This document shows, one piece after another, positions 40,915 through 50,784 of a stretch of 59,230 bases of DNA. The notes under the pieces were generated by a model. The model saw only the letters and a list, made by a program, of their open reading frames with translations. It made no database searches and was not told where the DNA came from. Position numbers and translations under genes: made by a program. This stretch comes from Candidatus Bathyarchaeum sp. (GTDB lineage Archaea; Thermoproteota; Bathyarchaeia; Bathyarchaeales; Bathyarchaeaceae), in contig JAOZIF010000013.1 of assembly GCA_026014495.1 (NCBI GenBank), positions 1 to 59,230 of the forward strand, read 5' to 3'. Each line of letters starts with the position of its first letter. The stretch's first letter is position 1.

Positions 40915-42111
40915 ATGACTGCCCATTCTGATGAATCTGAAAGCAGTTCACCCCATAGATTGTTTATCCCTTCATTAGTGATGGCCTGTTTTGCTACTGT
41001 AACCTTAAGCCTTATGTTGAGTTATCTTCTTATCGATATCGCCTCTACCTTTCAAGTATCCTTAGGCAAAGCAAGCCAAACATCGCTTTTCTCCAGTATT
41101 ACAGTTGTAATTACAGCGTTAATACTGACCTTTTTGAGCCTTCGATTCAAACAAAAATCTCTGATAATAATAGGCCTAATCTGTATGCTAAGCTCAGGCA
41201 TAGGCTGCTTTTTTGCCCCCACACTAAATTTACTGTACTTGAGTTACTCCTTGCAAGGAGTTGCAAGTGTCATGGTGTTTCCAATGGCACTTGCATTAGT
41301 TGGAAATACCTATCCGACACAAAAACGAGCTAAAGCAGTAAGTTATCTAGTCGCTGCTGCATCCTTCTCTAATCTTGTGGTCGTTTGCTTAACAGGTCTT
41401 ATAGCAACCAATTTTGGATGGCGATTTATTCCGTTACTATTTGCTGTGCCTGCTTCCAGTGTGGCGTTGGTTTTGGTTTTCTTATTTGTTCCTTCTTATT
41501 CAGAGAACTCTTTAGCTGTTACCTCAACAGACTATTTGAAAAAAATCAAAAGCATTCTTTCAAACAGGTCTGCGACAGCTTGCTTTATTGGAAATAGTTT
41601 AAGAACTTCAGCACACATGGCAATTAGCCTTTTTGGGGTTTCCTTTTATCGACAGCGTTTTTTGATTACCATGGGCCAGTCAACGGTACTCATGTTGGGA
41701 GGTACACTCTTGTTTATTGTTGGCACTCTAATTTCAGGAAATATTTCAAGCAGATTCGGGAAAAAGCCTCTAACAATATTTAGTTCTGCTTTAGCTGGTT
41801 TATTCATAATTTGCCTCTATTACATGCCAAATTTTTGGTTTGCATTGCCCTTTGATTATTTAGCATTGTTTTTCTTTGGATTAGCCAGTTCAGCAGCGCT
41901 AAGTCATACTTTAGACCAAGTTCCAACATCTCGTTCCACATTGATGTCACTCAACACCGTTTTTGGAGCTTTAGGAACGGCTATAGCCCCCACACTAGGG
42001 GGAACAATACTTGATGCGTTTTCATTTGAGGCAATGGGGCTTACATTGGGCGCCTTGGGAGCAATAGCCGCCATTGTATTCGTTTTTACAAAAGAACAAA
42101 ACAGCAAATGA
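40915..42111 (+). CDS. Major facilitator superfamily transporter
   Basis: A 398-residue membrane protein with about twelve hydrophobic segments in two similar halves joined by a cytosolic loop (STDYLKKIKSILSNRS, about 202-217). The first half has the pattern of drug/H+ antiporter-like MFS proteins (SKASQTSLFSSI then TFLSLRFKQKS; SLQGVASVMVFPMALALVG), and the DHA-type loop GNTYPTQKRAKAV resembles motif A2. The substrate is not evident. It is monocistronic with an AT-rich promoter region upstream. Confidence 0.9.
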   Translation: MTAHSDESESSSPHRLFIPSLVMACFATVTLSLMLSYLLIDIASTFQVSLGKASQTSLFSSITVVITALILTFLSLRFKQKSLIIIGLICMLSSGIGCFFAPTLNLLYLSYSLQGVASVMVFPMALALVGNTYPTQKRAKAVSYLVAAASFSNLVVVCLTGLIATNFGWRFIPLLFAVPASSVALVLVFLFVPSYSENSLAVTSTDYLKKIKSILSNRSATACFIGNSLRTSAHMAISLFGVSFYRQRFLITMGQSTVLMLGGTLLFIVGTLISGNISSRFGKKPLTIFSSALAGLFIICLYYMPNFWFALPFDYLALFFFGLASSAALSHTLDQVPTSRSTLMSLNTVFGALGTAIAPTLGGTILDAFSFEAMGLTLGALGAIAAIVFVFTKEQNSK

Positions 42112-42347
42112 TGGGTAAGTTACGTGTCATTGTTATGCAGTTCTCACAAATAATCCGTCTGTTTATGTCCTTGATATTTGCTTTTTTGGGAATAAATTGT
42201 CGAAACTGTTTCATATCCACTTGAAGTACCCCTTTTGGAAGTGAGCTTTCTTGGATTTCTTTGGAAAAACAGGGATGGAACTGAATAAAAAATGGCGTTT
42301 TTTCATAGTTTTTTAGATTGTGGGTCATTTTTTTGAATTCCCAGACA

Positions 42348-42481
42348 CTATATATGTAACCGTATGGTATATTGACCTGTAGAATCTCTTAGTGAACGTC
42401 GACAAAACGGTTTGTTCTGGTAGTCGTTTATTTTTGGGTATTCTCCTTTAGAAACAATGGAAAAAGATTGTTGATAATTAT
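42348..42481 (+). promoter_or_regulatory. Promoter and long leader of the TRAM gene
   Basis: A TATATATG box at about 42349-42356 lies about 125 bp before the TRAM ATG, predicting a leader of about 100 nt. The leader includes CGAC...GTCG (about 42399-42428) with an inner AAC/GTT pairing. No other gene is seen in the 370-bp gap 42112-42481, apart from a weak antisense ORF that I reject. Confidence 0.35.
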
Positions 42482-42715
42482 ATGAAAAGAAGTCAGAGAA
42501 ATGCTAAGAATAGACGTGCCAGACACGTTAGATGCCCTGTTGAGGTGGGGACTGAATATACAGTGGATATAACAGAAACGACCCCTAATGGGGCAGGTCT
42601 CTGTAGAATCAAAGGCTTCTTAGTTTTAGTTAATGCCCCAAAAATTGGGAACTGCATAACTGTAAGAATAACAAAGACAGAACCTATGAGTGCAGAAGCG
42701 GAAATAGTCCAATAG
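42482..42715 (+). CDS. TRAM-domain RNA-binding protein
   Basis: A 77-residue stand-alone TRAM (OB-like) domain preceded by a short Arg/Lys-rich N-terminus (KRSQRNAKNRRARHVRC). Core pattern: VGTEYTVDITETTPNGAGLCRIKGFLVLVNAPKIGNCITVRITKT, the classical GxG/VxVxxxxxGE-like TRAM barrel. Single-TRAM proteins in archaea act as RNA chaperones, and some are cold-induced. The long leader upstream is compatible with post-transcriptional control. Confidence 0.92.
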   Translation: MKRSQRNAKNRRARHVRCPVEVGTEYTVDITETTPNGAGLCRIKGFLVLVNAPKIGNCITVRITKTEPMSAEAEIVQ

Positions 42716-42783
42716 AATTCGTGTCTATGCGTGAGTTAAGATTTAGCGTTTAACCCTAAATTCATAGTTCAGCAAAAAACTAA

Positions 42784-42820
42784 TTAGTCTGATGTTAGAT
42801 AAAGTCTAATTGGAGACTAA
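42784..42820. promoter_or_regulatory. Inverted and direct TAGTCT repeats before a wHTH gene
   Basis: TTAGTCT (42784-42790) is mirrored by AGACTAA (42814-42820), and AGTCT (42803-42807) pairs with AGACT (42814-42818). The array ends nine bases before the start codon of the winged-helix gene and could be its autoregulatory operator. Confidence 0.35.
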
Positions 42821-42828
42821 GTCTAAAA

Positions 42829-43194
42829 ATGAGACCTGCTAGTTTTTCAAAATATGATGTTGCCCTCTTTATTGATGACAACGGAAAAACACGGTGGACA
42901 CATCTTCTCAAAGAGTTTGTTGAAAACGGGTCAGAAAAGCACATCTCAAGACAACGATTATCTGATTATCTAAAAGAGTTAGTTGATGAAGGGCTAGTCA
43001 CAAAAACAGTTGACCCACGCGCATTAATGTTCAAAATGTACTGGCGCGTATACCCAATTTACACCGTGCCTAAAAGCAGAACAAAGAGACTGCAAGAAAT
43101 CAGGAACAAAAAAAAGTTGCTAGAGTTCATTGACTCTGCAAACCCAGAAGAAATCAAAAAACTACAAGAACACATTAAAGATTCCACTCTTTAA
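42829..43194 (+). CDS. Winged-helix protein, function unknown
   Basis: A 121-residue protein. A winged-helix core is likely at about 8-75 (DVALFIDDNGKTRWTHLLKEFVENG, RQRLSDYLKELVDEGLVTKTVD), followed by a charged helical tail (RTKRLQEIRNKKKLLEFI and EEIKKLQEHIKD) that could mediate dimerisation. The repeat array immediately upstream suggests a local repressor. No neighbouring target gene is obvious: TRAM lies upstream and the convergent dnaJ downstream. Confidence 0.75.
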   Translation: MRPASFSKYDVALFIDDNGKTRWTHLLKEFVENGSEKHISRQRLSDYLKELVDEGLVTKTVDPRALMFKMYWRVYPIYTVPKSRTKRLQEIRNKKKLLEFIDSANPEEIKKLQEHIKDSTL

Positions 43195-43215
43195 TCAAAC
43201 AAAAAGCTGCAAAAA

Positions 43216-44304
43216 TTAATCCTTGGTTTCTTCTTCCAGTTCTTTGAAGAGCGTTTTTTGTTTGCGTGACAGTTTTGTTGGCGTTTCTGCGGTCACTTCA
43301 ACAAACTGGTCGCCTTTGCCAAATCCGTGAAAATGAGGTAGCCCCTTGTTTCGCAGCTTGAACAGTGTTCCAGTTTGAGTTCCTGCGGGTATCTTTAGTT
43401 TTGTTTCCCCATACAGTGTGGGCACAAAGATTTTTGATCCCAATGCCAGTTTAGGAAAACTAACTTTTGCTTGGTAATAGATGTGGTCTCCTCTTCTAAC
43501 AAACTGTTTGTGGGGTTTAACATGCAAAACAACATACAAGTCGCCTCTTTGACCTGTGGTATTGCTGGGTGCTCCTTCTCCTGCAAGCCTGAGGCTGTTT
43601 CCCTCATCAACTCCAGCAGGAATATTGAGCATAATCTTTCTAAGCCCCCGAACTGCACCTGCACCTTTACATGCACCACAAAGATTCTCGGCAGGTACAC
43701 CTTTGCCGTGACATTTTGGGCACACTTGAACTTCTGCAAACCGCATAAAAGCTAAGGTTCTAATGATTTTAATCTCACCGTTTCCGCCGCACTCTGTACA
43801 TTTTTTTGCATCAGCTCCCTTTTTGATTCCGCTGCCGCCGCAGGTGCTGCATGACTCAAAACCTTGCATCTCAACCTCTTTTTTTAATCCAAAAGCAACA
43901 TCTTCCAAGGTTATTGTTAGGTCATATCTGAGGTCTGAACCTTTCCGACTGCCTCCTCGACCCCCTCCGCCTCTTCCAAACAGTACGTCAAAGATGTTCT
44001 CAAAACCGCCAAAACCTGCATTCCTAAAAATTGACTCAAAGTCTGCGCCCCTAAAGATGTCTTCTGCACTGTATTTGCCGTTTATTCCAGCGTGACCAAA
44101 ACGGTCGTATTGGCTACGTTTCTCATCATCAGACAACACTGCATAGGCTTCAGATATTTCTTTAAACTGGGCTTCAGCCTCCGGAGCCTTGTTTCTGTCG
44201 GGGTGATACTTCAAAGCAAGCTTTCGGTAAGCTTTCTTGATGTCCTCTTTAGGTGCATCCTTAGCGACATTTAGAACCTCGTAGTAATCTCGTTTTTGGG
44301 TCAT
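43216..44304 (-). CDS. dnaJ: Chaperone DnaJ (type I Hsp40)
   Basis: A 362-residue co-chaperone. The J domain contains the HPD motif in [11 protein letters not shown], a Gly/Phe-rich linker follows ([21 protein letters not shown]), then four CxxCxGxG zinc repeats ([32 protein letters not shown]) and two C-terminal beta domains. It stimulates DnaK ATP hydrolysis and delivers unfolded clients. Last gene of the grpE-dnaK-dnaJ operon, 34 bases after dnaK. Confidence 0.97.
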   Translation of the reverse strand: MTQKRDYYEVLNVAKDAPKEDIKKAYRKLALKYHPDRNKAPEAEAQFKEISEAYAVLSDDEKRSQYDRFGHAGINGKYSAEDIFRGADFESIFRNAGFGGFENIFDVLFGRGGGGRGGSRKGSDLRYDLTITLEDVAFGLKKEVEMQGFESCSTCGGSGIKKGADAKKCTECGGNGEIKIIRTLAFMRFAEVQVCPKCHGKGVPAENLCGACKGAGAVRGLRKIMLNIPAGVDEGNSLRLAGEGAPSNTTGQRGDLYVVLHVKPHKQFVRRGDHIYYQAKVSFPKLALGSKIFVPTLYGETKLKIPAGTQTGTLFKLRNKGLPHFHGFGKGDQFVEVTAETPTKLSRKQKTLFKELEEETKD

Positions 44305-44338
44305 TTGGTAATCAGCCTAAAGGTGCACCTTGCAAAGG

Positions 44339-46201
44339 TTACTTCTCGTCTTTAACGTCTTCGTATTCGGCATCAACAACCTTCTTGCCCGACTCATCTG
44401 TTTCTTCAGGTTTCTGAGCCGCCGCCTGAGCCGCTGCCGCCTGCTGATAAATAACAGTTCCAACCTCTTGCAGAACCTTCGAGAACGCCTCACTTTCTGC
44501 TTTAATCTTCTCAACATCGGTGCCATTTATTGCCTCACGCAGTTTAGCTGCCGCATCATCTATCTTCTGGATCTGGTCTTTGGTGAGTTTGTCGCCCAAA
44601 TCCGTTTTTGTCTTTTCAGCAGTATAAAGAAGCGAATCTGCGTTGTTACGAACCTCAACTTCCTCTTTACGTTTCTTGTCTTCCTCAGCGAACTGCTCAG
44701 ACTCTTTCATCATACGCTCTTTCTCGTTTTCAGACAACTTGGTTGAAGCAGTAATGGTGATTTTTTGTTCTTTTCCAGTAGCCAAGTCCTTGGCAGAAAC
44801 ATTCAGTATTCCGTCAGCATCAATGTCGTAGGAAACTTCAATTTGGGGAACACCTCTTGGAGCAGCAGGAATTCCTGTTAAATTGAATGTACCTAATGAG
44901 ACGTTGTCTGCTGCCATTGCTCGCTCTCCCTGCAAAACATTGATTGTCACCGCAGTTTGGAAGTCCGCGGCTGTCGAGAATATCTGGCTTTTCTTTGTTG
45001 GAATGGTTGTGTTACGTTCAATAATCTTTGTGAAGACGCCGCCCAATGTTTCAACGCCTAACGACAATGGCGTAACATCAAGTAGCAGCAAATCCTTTAC
45101 GTCGCCAGCTAAAACACCGCCTTGAATTGCAGCGCCTACCGCAACGCACTCCATGGGGTCAACTCCGCGTTCTGCCTGTTTGCCAAGCAAGTCTTCAACA
45201 AACTTTTTGACAAGAGGCATTCTGGTTTGACCGCCAATAAGGATGATTTTGTCAATGTCTTTTGGCTCAAGTTTTGCGTCTTTTAGGGTTCTTAGTATTG
45301 GGTCTCTAATTCTCTCTACTATTGGTGTGGCTAGCTGCTCAAGCTTAGCGCGCGTAAGCGTTATGTGCAAGTGCTTAGGTCCATTTGCGTCAGAAGCGAT
45401 GAAAGGCAGATTAATGTCTGTGTTCACAAGAGTTGAAAGCTCTATCTTTGCGTTCTCTGCCCCCTCTTTTAGTCTACGCAACGCCATAGGGTCGCCGCTA
45501 AGGTCAATGCCTTCCTTAGTTTTGAATTCGTTCAAAAGATAATTGACTACCGTCTTGTCTACGTCAGTTCCTCCAAGCTGTGTATCACCGCTGGTAGATA
45601 AGACCTCAAAGACTCCTGTGCCAAAATCCATGATTGTAGTGTCGTTGGTTCCGCCACCAAAACTAAAGACAAGAATCTTCATTTCATTTTCAGTTTTATC
45701 CAGACCATACGCTAACGAGGCTGCTGTTGGCTCATTAATTATACGAGAAACCTCAAAACCAGCAATCTCGCCTGCATCCTTAGTAGCCTGCCTCTGGTTG
45801 TCATTAAAGTGGGCAGGAACCGTGATTACACATTTGCTGATTTTTTCGCCCAGAAAAGTTTCAGCATCACGCTTTATCTTCTGCAAAATAAACGCCGAAA
45901 TCTGCTGAGGAGTATAATCTTTTCCATGAATCGTAACTTTCTCGTTTGTTCCCATCTTCCGTTTTATCTCAAAGATGGAGCCTTCCGCGTTTGTAACTGC
46001 CTGCCTTTTTGCTGGCTCTCCCACAAGCAGTTGTCCCTCTTTTGTGAAAGCCACTACTGACGGAAACATTTTGCCCGCAAGAGTGGGTCCTTCCGCGCTG
46101 GGAATTGTTACTGGTCTGCCAGCTTCCATGATAGCGGCAGCTGAGTTTGTTGTTCCAAGGTCTATTCCTAAAATTTTTTCACGTTTTTCTTTTTCACTCA
46201 T
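44339..46201 (-). CDS. dnaK: Chaperone DnaK (Hsp70)
   Basis: A 620-residue Hsp70. Nucleotide domain motifs: [46 protein letters not shown] and [12 protein letters not shown]. The interdomain linker [18 protein letters not shown] is canonical, and the substrate domain plus lid follow with an Ala/Gln-rich stretch near the C-terminus ([12 protein letters not shown]) and an acidic end. This is the bacterial-type DnaK known in mesophilic archaea, most likely of transferred origin. It overlaps grpE by eight bases. Confidence 0.98.
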   Translation of the reverse strand: MSEKEKREKILGIDLGTTNSAAAIMEAGRPVTIPSAEGPTLAGKMFPSVVAFTKEGQLLVGEPAKRQAVTNAEGSIFEIKRKMGTNEKVTIHGKDYTPQQISAFILQKIKRDAETFLGEKISKCVITVPAHFNDNQRQATKDAGEIAGFEVSRIINEPTAASLAYGLDKTENEMKILVFSFGGGTNDTTIMDFGTGVFEVLSTSGDTQLGGTDVDKTVVNYLLNEFKTKEGIDLSGDPMALRRLKEGAENAKIELSTLVNTDINLPFIASDANGPKHLHITLTRAKLEQLATPIVERIRDPILRTLKDAKLEPKDIDKIILIGGQTRMPLVKKFVEDLLGKQAERGVDPMECVAVGAAIQGGVLAGDVKDLLLLDVTPLSLGVETLGGVFTKIIERNTTIPTKKSQIFSTAADFQTAVTINVLQGERAMAADNVSLGTFNLTGIPAAPRGVPQIEVSYDIDADGILNVSAKDLATGKEQKITITASTKLSENEKERMMKESEQFAEEDKKRKEEVEVRNNADSLLYTAEKTKTDLGDKLTKDQIQKIDDAAAKLREAINGTDVEKIKAESEAFSKVLQEVGTVIYQQAAAAQAAAQKPEETDESGKKVVDAEYEDVKDEK

Positions 46202-46721
46202 TTTCCTTTTCCTCTTTTTCTGTTATACAAGAAACGTTAACCATGCAGGGTCGAAGAACTCGTCCTTTAAACACAAAGCCCCGTCGGACTTCCTCAAGAA
46301 CTATGCCCTCTTCACAATCGCTTCGTGGTATACTGACCACTAGTTCATGAAGCTCTGGGTCAAAAGCCTTGCCCATAGCATCAATAGGCTCTAGTCCCTC
46401 TTTCTCTAGCATGCGCGTTAGGTTCTGATGAATCATTTCAACGCCCTCCAAGAGAACTGAAGCATCAGCAGCTTCTTTTCCTGATGCAAGGGCTCTTTCC
46501 AAGTCGTCTACTACACACAGGAGCGCCGCAACCAGCTTCTCATTGCTTCGAACAGTCAACTCTGTAACTTGTCTTTCTGTTCGTTTTCGATAATTCTCAA
46601 AGTCTGCCTGCAGATACTTTAGTCTCCTCAAATAATCCTGCGCTTTCTCTTGCTCTTCGGCTAGGCGCTGCTCTAAATCTTGTATCTGCTTTTGAGGTTC
46701 TTTGGAACTATCTTTAGTCAT
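46194..46721 (-). CDS. grpE: Nucleotide exchange factor GrpE
   Basis: A 175-residue exchange factor. A long N-terminal coiled coil ([39 protein letters not shown]) leads to the four-helix bundle and the C-terminal beta-wing with the family signature region ([41 protein letters not shown]). First gene of the operon. A TTTAATA element about 25-30 bp before the start is a possible TATA box. Confidence 0.96.
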   Translation of the reverse strand: MTKDSSKEPQKQIQDLEQRLAEEQEKAQDYLRRLKYLQADFENYRKRTERQVTELTVRSNEKLVAALLCVVDDLERALASGKEAADASVLLEGVEMIHQNLTRMLEKEGLEPIDAMGKAFDPELHELVVSIPRSDCEEGIVLEEVRRGFVFKGRVLRPCMVNVSCITEKEEKENE

Positions 46722-46917
46722 AAAATCACATTCTAGACGCTACGTATTAAATCTGTTCGAAAAGAATGAAAAAACTGAAGCTAATAATTTTTTCGATTTA
46801 TGGCTATGTACAGTTATTCAGTTGGTAAACAGCAAATTTGTTAATTGCAACCACACACCTTTAAGTGTGTAACAGAAAAGCATAAACTACATTTCGTAAG
46901 TTATTAGCGGGTGAATC

Positions 46918-47700
46918 GTGTTGTTTCTTGAACAGAACTTGGCAAAATTAAATGAGCGACTTTCAAAACACGGTCTCCATCTTGAAAAACAAGGCGACAA
47001 AATTGTTGTGGTCGAAGAAGTAATGTATCGCCTAAACAATCGACCCCTCCTCAAAAAAGAACTAAGACAAGAATACGACCTAAGGTTCCAAGGCGATTAC
47101 TCCCCAAAATACTGGTACATCGGAAACGAAGGCATAAAAAAACTATCTAGCAGACTATTAAAAACCAAACCAACTAAACCAGCAGACGAACTAAAAACTA
47201 AACTGACAACTTTTATCGAACAAATAGAAAACACAGAAATAAAAAACGGAATCAAAAAACTTCTTGAAGAAAACCCATATTATTACAAGTGCCCAGCAGC
47301 AAAACGGTATCATCACGCATACAAACATGGGCTACTCGAACACACAACCCAAATCATTGACCTCGCCTTTGGGCTAATCAAAACATTTGATGACGGAATT
47401 CAGGTAAATAAGGACCTGATAATCGCGGGTTCAATACTCCATGACATTGGTAAAATTAACTGTTACAAACTTGTTGACGGCGGAATTGACGTTTGCTCTA
47501 CAATCTCTGAACAAGACCACATAGTTAACGGAGTGAAACTAGCATCACAATACATTCAATGTAACGAAGTTGACCAGCTATTACATATAATTGCCAGCCA
47601 CCACAAAGAGAAACAGTATGGCTCTCCAGTTAGTCCAATATCAAATGAAGCATGGATAATCTCCTTAACCGATGATTTATCCTCAAAAATCATGGGATAA
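46918..47700 (+). CDS. HD-domain phosphohydrolase-like protein
   Basis: A 260-residue protein. The C-terminal half carries an HD domain: His in RYHHAYKHGLLEHTTQI, the HD pair in GSILHDIGKINCY, HIVNGVKLA and a late HIIASHHKEKQYGSPVSP with the final Asp in SLTDDLS. The arrangement is close to YhaM/Cbf1-type 3'-5' exonucleases and other KH/HD proteins, but the N-terminal 110 residues lack an obvious OB domain. Metal-dependent hydrolysis of a nucleotide or RNA is likely. Start GTG 46918, or TTG 46921 with GGGTGA seven bases before it. Confidence 0.82.
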   Translation: MLFLEQNLAKLNERLSKHGLHLEKQGDKIVVVEEVMYRLNNRPLLKKELRQEYDLRFQGDYSPKYWYIGNEGIKKLSSRLLKTKPTKPADELKTKLTTFIEQIENTEIKNGIKKLLEENPYYYKCPAAKRYHHAYKHGLLEHTTQIIDLAFGLIKTFDDGIQVNKDLIIAGSILHDIGKINCYKLVDGGIDVCSTISEQDHIVNGVKLASQYIQCNEVDQLLHIIASHHKEKQYGSPVSPISNEAWIISLTDDLSSKIMG

Positions 47701-47787
47701 ACCGTAACCTAAGCAAACTATTTTTGTAACTGCCACAATCAGAAGCTAAGCCTAAAGATTTTTAAGAAAGTCCACATACTGGCTGTT

Positions 47788-47821
47788 TAGAGGTTGTAAA
47801 ATTGAGGGATCGTTTCCTCTA
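47788..47821 (+). promoter_or_regulatory. Alternative hairpins in the leuC upstream region
   Basis: CCTCTA (47816-47821) can pair either with TAGAGG (47788-47793) or, in part, with GAGG (47804-47807). A TTTTTAAG box about 25 bp upstream would start transcription near here; a second TATA-like TTTATTAG at about 47929-47936 could give a short leader instead. The 266-bp gap holds no gene. Confidence 0.3.
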
Positions 47822-47966
47822 CCGATAAATCTGTTCAGCCAATTAATCCAAGCTTTGTTAGTACATCCTCTGAAAGAACTATTTCTGTTCCACAACAACA
47901 CGTTATCGTAGAATATGGTGTAGTGGATAGATTTATTAGTAAAAATCAGATTGAAGGTGACGTATC

Positions 47967-49229
47967 ATGAACATTATAGAAAAAATCTTAGCCAACGCCT
48001 CAGGCAAACAAGAGGTTTCCCCAGGAGAAATAGTGGAAGCAAACATCGACGTGGCAATGACCCACGACCTAACAGGTCCACTAGCCATAAAATCATTCCA
48101 CGAAATTGGAGCAAAAAAAGTCTGGGACAAACACAAAGTAGTCGTTATCCTAGACCATCTGGTTCCAGCAAGCTCCGTGATATCCGCAGGACTGCACAAA
48201 ACGGTAAGGGACTTTGTTAAAGAACAAAAAATAACAAACTTCTATGATGTTGGCAGAGGCGGAGTCTGCCACCAAGTGATGCCTGAAATGGGTCATGTCA
48301 GGCCTGGAGAGGTTATTGTTGGCTCAGATTCTCACACATGCACTTACGGAGCATTCGGAGCCTTTTCTACGGGAATTGGCTCAACAGAAATGGCTGCAGT
48401 ATTTGCAACAGGCAAACTGTGGTTTAGGGTGCCTGAAGTAATCAAAGTTGATGTGACCGGCAAATTCCAGAAGCTGGTGTCAGCGAAAGATTTGACCTTA
48501 AACGTTGTTGGTACGGTTGGTGCTGACGGAGCAATCTATAAAGGGCTGGAGTTTTGCGGCTCTACAATACGGGACATGACTATTGATGGCAGAATGGTGT
48601 TGGCTAACATGGCTGTGGAGATGGGAGCCAAAGCAGGCATTATCGAGCCTGACAAGAAAACATTAGATTACGTTAACGCCCGAACAGACAAGCCATTTAC
48701 GGCAGTAAAAAGCGACAAAGACTCAACATACGAGCGAACAGTGAACATTGATGTTTCAGACTTGGAGCCACAAGTTGCTGTTCCACATTCAGTCGACAAC
48801 GTTAAGCCCGTGTCAGAAGTAGAGGGTACCGAAGTGAATCAAGCGTTCATAGGCTCATGCACTAACGGTCGCTTAGAAGACCTAAGAGATGCTGCTAAAA
48901 TAGTGAAAGGCAAAAAGATAGCAAAGACTGTTCGGTTAATTGTGATTCCAGCATCCCAAGAAATATACTTGAATGCAATAAACGAGGGACTGATTAAACT
49001 GTTCATGGAGTCTGGCGCAACAGTTGGTAACCCAAACTGTGGTCCATGCCTAGGTGGACACATGGGCATTATGGCAGACGGCGAAGCCTGCATCAGCACA
49101 TCAAACAGGAACTTTATTGGAAGAATGGGAAGCACCAAATCATTTGTATACTTAGCATCACCCGCAACAGTAGCGGCATCAGCCCTTACCGGAAAGATTA
49201 CAGACCCCAGAAAAGAGGCAGAGGTGTAG
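47967..49229 (+). CDS. leuC: 3-Isopropylmalate/homoaconitate dehydratase large subunit
   Basis: A 420-residue aconitase-fold enzyme carrying a [4Fe-4S] cluster; Cys ligands lie in GSDSHTCTYGAFGAF, and the pair NPNCGPCLGGHMG, with the substrate loop GSCTNGRLEDLR. This is the compact archaeal LeuC type rather than full-length aconitase. GGTGA lies seven bases before the ATG. First gene of leuC-leuD-leuB-leuA. Leucine synthesis is the most likely role because LeuA carries a regulatory domain, though the archaeal LeuCD also serve related chain-elongation pathways. Confidence 0.95.
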   Translation: MNIIEKILANASGKQEVSPGEIVEANIDVAMTHDLTGPLAIKSFHEIGAKKVWDKHKVVVILDHLVPASSVISAGLHKTVRDFVKEQKITNFYDVGRGGVCHQVMPEMGHVRPGEVIVGSDSHTCTYGAFGAFSTGIGSTEMAAVFATGKLWFRVPEVIKVDVTGKFQKLVSAKDLTLNVVGTVGADGAIYKGLEFCGSTIRDMTIDGRMVLANMAVEMGAKAGIIEPDKKTLDYVNARTDKPFTAVKSDKDSTYERTVNIDVSDLEPQVAVPHSVDNVKPVSEVEGTEVNQAFIGSCTNGRLEDLRDAAKIVKGKKIAKTVRLIVIPASQEIYLNAINEGLIKLFMESGATVGNPNCGPCLGGHMGIMADGEACISTSNRNFIGRMGSTKSFVYLASPATVAASALTGKITDPRKEAEV

Positions 49230-49234
49230 TAGAG

Positions 49235-49735
49235 TTGACGATAAATGGAAAAGTCATAAAATTCGCAAGCAACATAGACACAGACGTTATTCTGCCCGGA
49301 CCATACTTAGTTCACACAGACCCGTACGAGCTGGCAAAACATGCCATGGCAGGCTTAGACCCAAATTTCCCAGAAAAAGCAGCCAGCGGAGTAATAGTTG
49401 TTGGAGGCAAAAACTTTGGTTGCGGCTCCAGCAGAGAACAAGCTCCAATCGCCTTGAAGTACTCTGGAGTACAATGTGTGCTTGCTGAATCATTTGCACG
49501 CATATTCTACAGAAACGCCATAACCATAGGCTTACCTGTTCTGGTTTGCACTGGAATTTCAAGCAAGGTTAAAGAGGGAGACGAATTAGCTGTGAATCTG
49601 CAGATGGGCAAAGTTGAAAATAAAACAAACGGCTCAGTGTTGCAGGCAACAAAGCTTCCAGAGTTCATCATGGAAATTCTTGAGAATGGAGGATTAATTT
49701 CACACCTGAAAAGGAGATTTGAAACCAATGAGTAA
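49235..49735 (+). CDS. leuD: 3-Isopropylmalate/homoaconitate dehydratase small subunit
   Basis: A 166-residue swivelling subunit. Motifs SNIDTDVILPGPYL near the start and GGKNFGCGSSREQAP (the substrate-specificity loop follows). The open frame extends upstream to 49046, but that part is a leuC shadow; TTG 49235 is chosen because GAGGTG lies eight bases before it and the protein then starts VELTINGKVIKF as in homologues. Five bases separate it from leuC; its stop overlaps the start of leuB by eight bases. Confidence 0.94.
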   Translation: MTINGKVIKFASNIDTDVILPGPYLVHTDPYELAKHAMAGLDPNFPEKAASGVIVVGGKNFGCGSSREQAPIALKYSGVQCVLAESFARIFYRNAITIGLPVLVCTGISSKVKEGDELAVNLQMGKVENKTNGSVLQATKLPEFIMEILENGGLISHLKRRFETNE

Positions 49736-50762
49736 ATACACAATATCTTTAATCCCCGGAGACGGGATAGGCCCCGAACTGTCAGAGGCAACAATGGAAA
49801 TCTTGAATGCAGTTCAAAAACGGTTCGACATAGAGTTGGATGTAATTACGGTCGAAGCTGGAGACTCATGCTATGAAAAGACTGGAGTAGCACTTCCAGA
49901 AGAAACCGTTGAAATTATCCGAAACTCACATGCATGCATGAAAGGACCCGTAGGAGAAACTGCAGCTGACGTTATCGTTAAACTAAGAATCATGTTTGAC
50001 CTTTACGCCAACCTTAGACCAATCAAGGAGTACCCTCCAGTTCCCAGCCTAAAACCTGGCATTGACATGTTTTTTGTTCGAGAAAACACGGAAGACGTTT
50101 ACAAAGGAATAGAATTCGAGATGGCAGACAGTGCAATCTGTATACGTGTCATAACCAAGAAAAACAGCGAAAGAATAGCCAAGAAAGCCTTCGAAACCGC
50201 GAGAAGAAGAAACGGCAAGAAACGAGTTACTGCAATTCATAAGGCTAACGTTATGAAAAAGACGTGTGGACTGTTTGCACGGTGCTGCAGGGAAGTTGCT
50301 AAGCAGTATCCAGACATAAAGTTTGACGAGTTGTATGTTGATGCTGCGTCGATGCGGCTGATTAAGGAGCCAGAAACGTTTGATGTGTTTGTTACTCCAA
50401 ACATGTTTGGTGACATACTCTCTGATGAGGCAGCGCAGCTTATCGGCGGCTTGGGTATGGCTCCGGGAGCAAACATTGGTGATGATTTCGCGTTGTTTGA
50501 GCCTATTCATGGTTCAGCGCCTAACAGGGCAGGAAAACAGACCGCAAACCCATGTTCAATGATACTGTCGGCGAAGATGATGCTAGATTGGTTGGGAGAA
50601 AAGTACGAAGACAAAGAATGCTTGAAGGCCGCAGAGGCTATAGAGGATGCTGTGGCTAAAACTTTACGTAAAAGTGAAACAGTGATTCCTGACTTTGGCG
50701 GCAAAGCCAAAACCATAGAGATGGCACAGGCTATGGCTAAGGAGATAATTAACAGCAAGTAA
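49728..50762 (+). CDS. leuB: 3-Isopropylmalate dehydrogenase family (isocitrate/isopropylmalate/homoisocitrate type)
   Basis: About 344 residues, beta-decarboxylating dehydrogenase. N-terminal ISLIPGDGIGPEL, the substrate loop FVRENTEDVYKGIEFEM, the catalytic Lys in IHKANVMKKTCGLF, metal-binding Asp in NMFGDILSDEAAQLIGGLGMAPGANIG, and the NAD site PIHGSAPNRAGKQTANPCS. Position in the leu operon supports isopropylmalate; the RENTEDVYKGIE loop also resembles isocitrate enzymes, so substrate range may be broader. ATG 49728 is preferred over TTG 49719 because AGGAGAT is at 49712-49718. Confidence 0.9.
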   Translation: MSKYTISLIPGDGIGPELSEATMEILNAVQKRFDIELDVITVEAGDSCYEKTGVALPEETVEIIRNSHACMKGPVGETAADVIVKLRIMFDLYANLRPIKEYPPVPSLKPGIDMFFVRENTEDVYKGIEFEMADSAICIRVITKKNSERIAKKAFETARRRNGKKRVTAIHKANVMKKTCGLFARCCREVAKQYPDIKFDELYVDAASMRLIKEPETFDVFVTPNMFGDILSDEAAQLIGGLGMAPGANIGDDFALFEPIHGSAPNRAGKQTANPCSMILSAKMMLDWLGEKYEDKECLKAAEAIEDAVAKTLRKSETVIPDFGGKAKTIEMAQAMAKEIINSK

Positions 50763-50784
50763 GAGAATCTAGGAAGGGGGACGC

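Noticed and set aside
42086-42328. An 80-codon minus-strand frame after the MFS gene
   Set aside because: It overlaps the MFS 3' end, lacks a Shine-Dalgarno and has no recognisable domain; treated as chance.
49046-49234. N-terminal extension of leuD
   Set aside because: This part is an out-of-frame reading of leuC; homologues and the Shine-Dalgarno place the leuD start at 49235.
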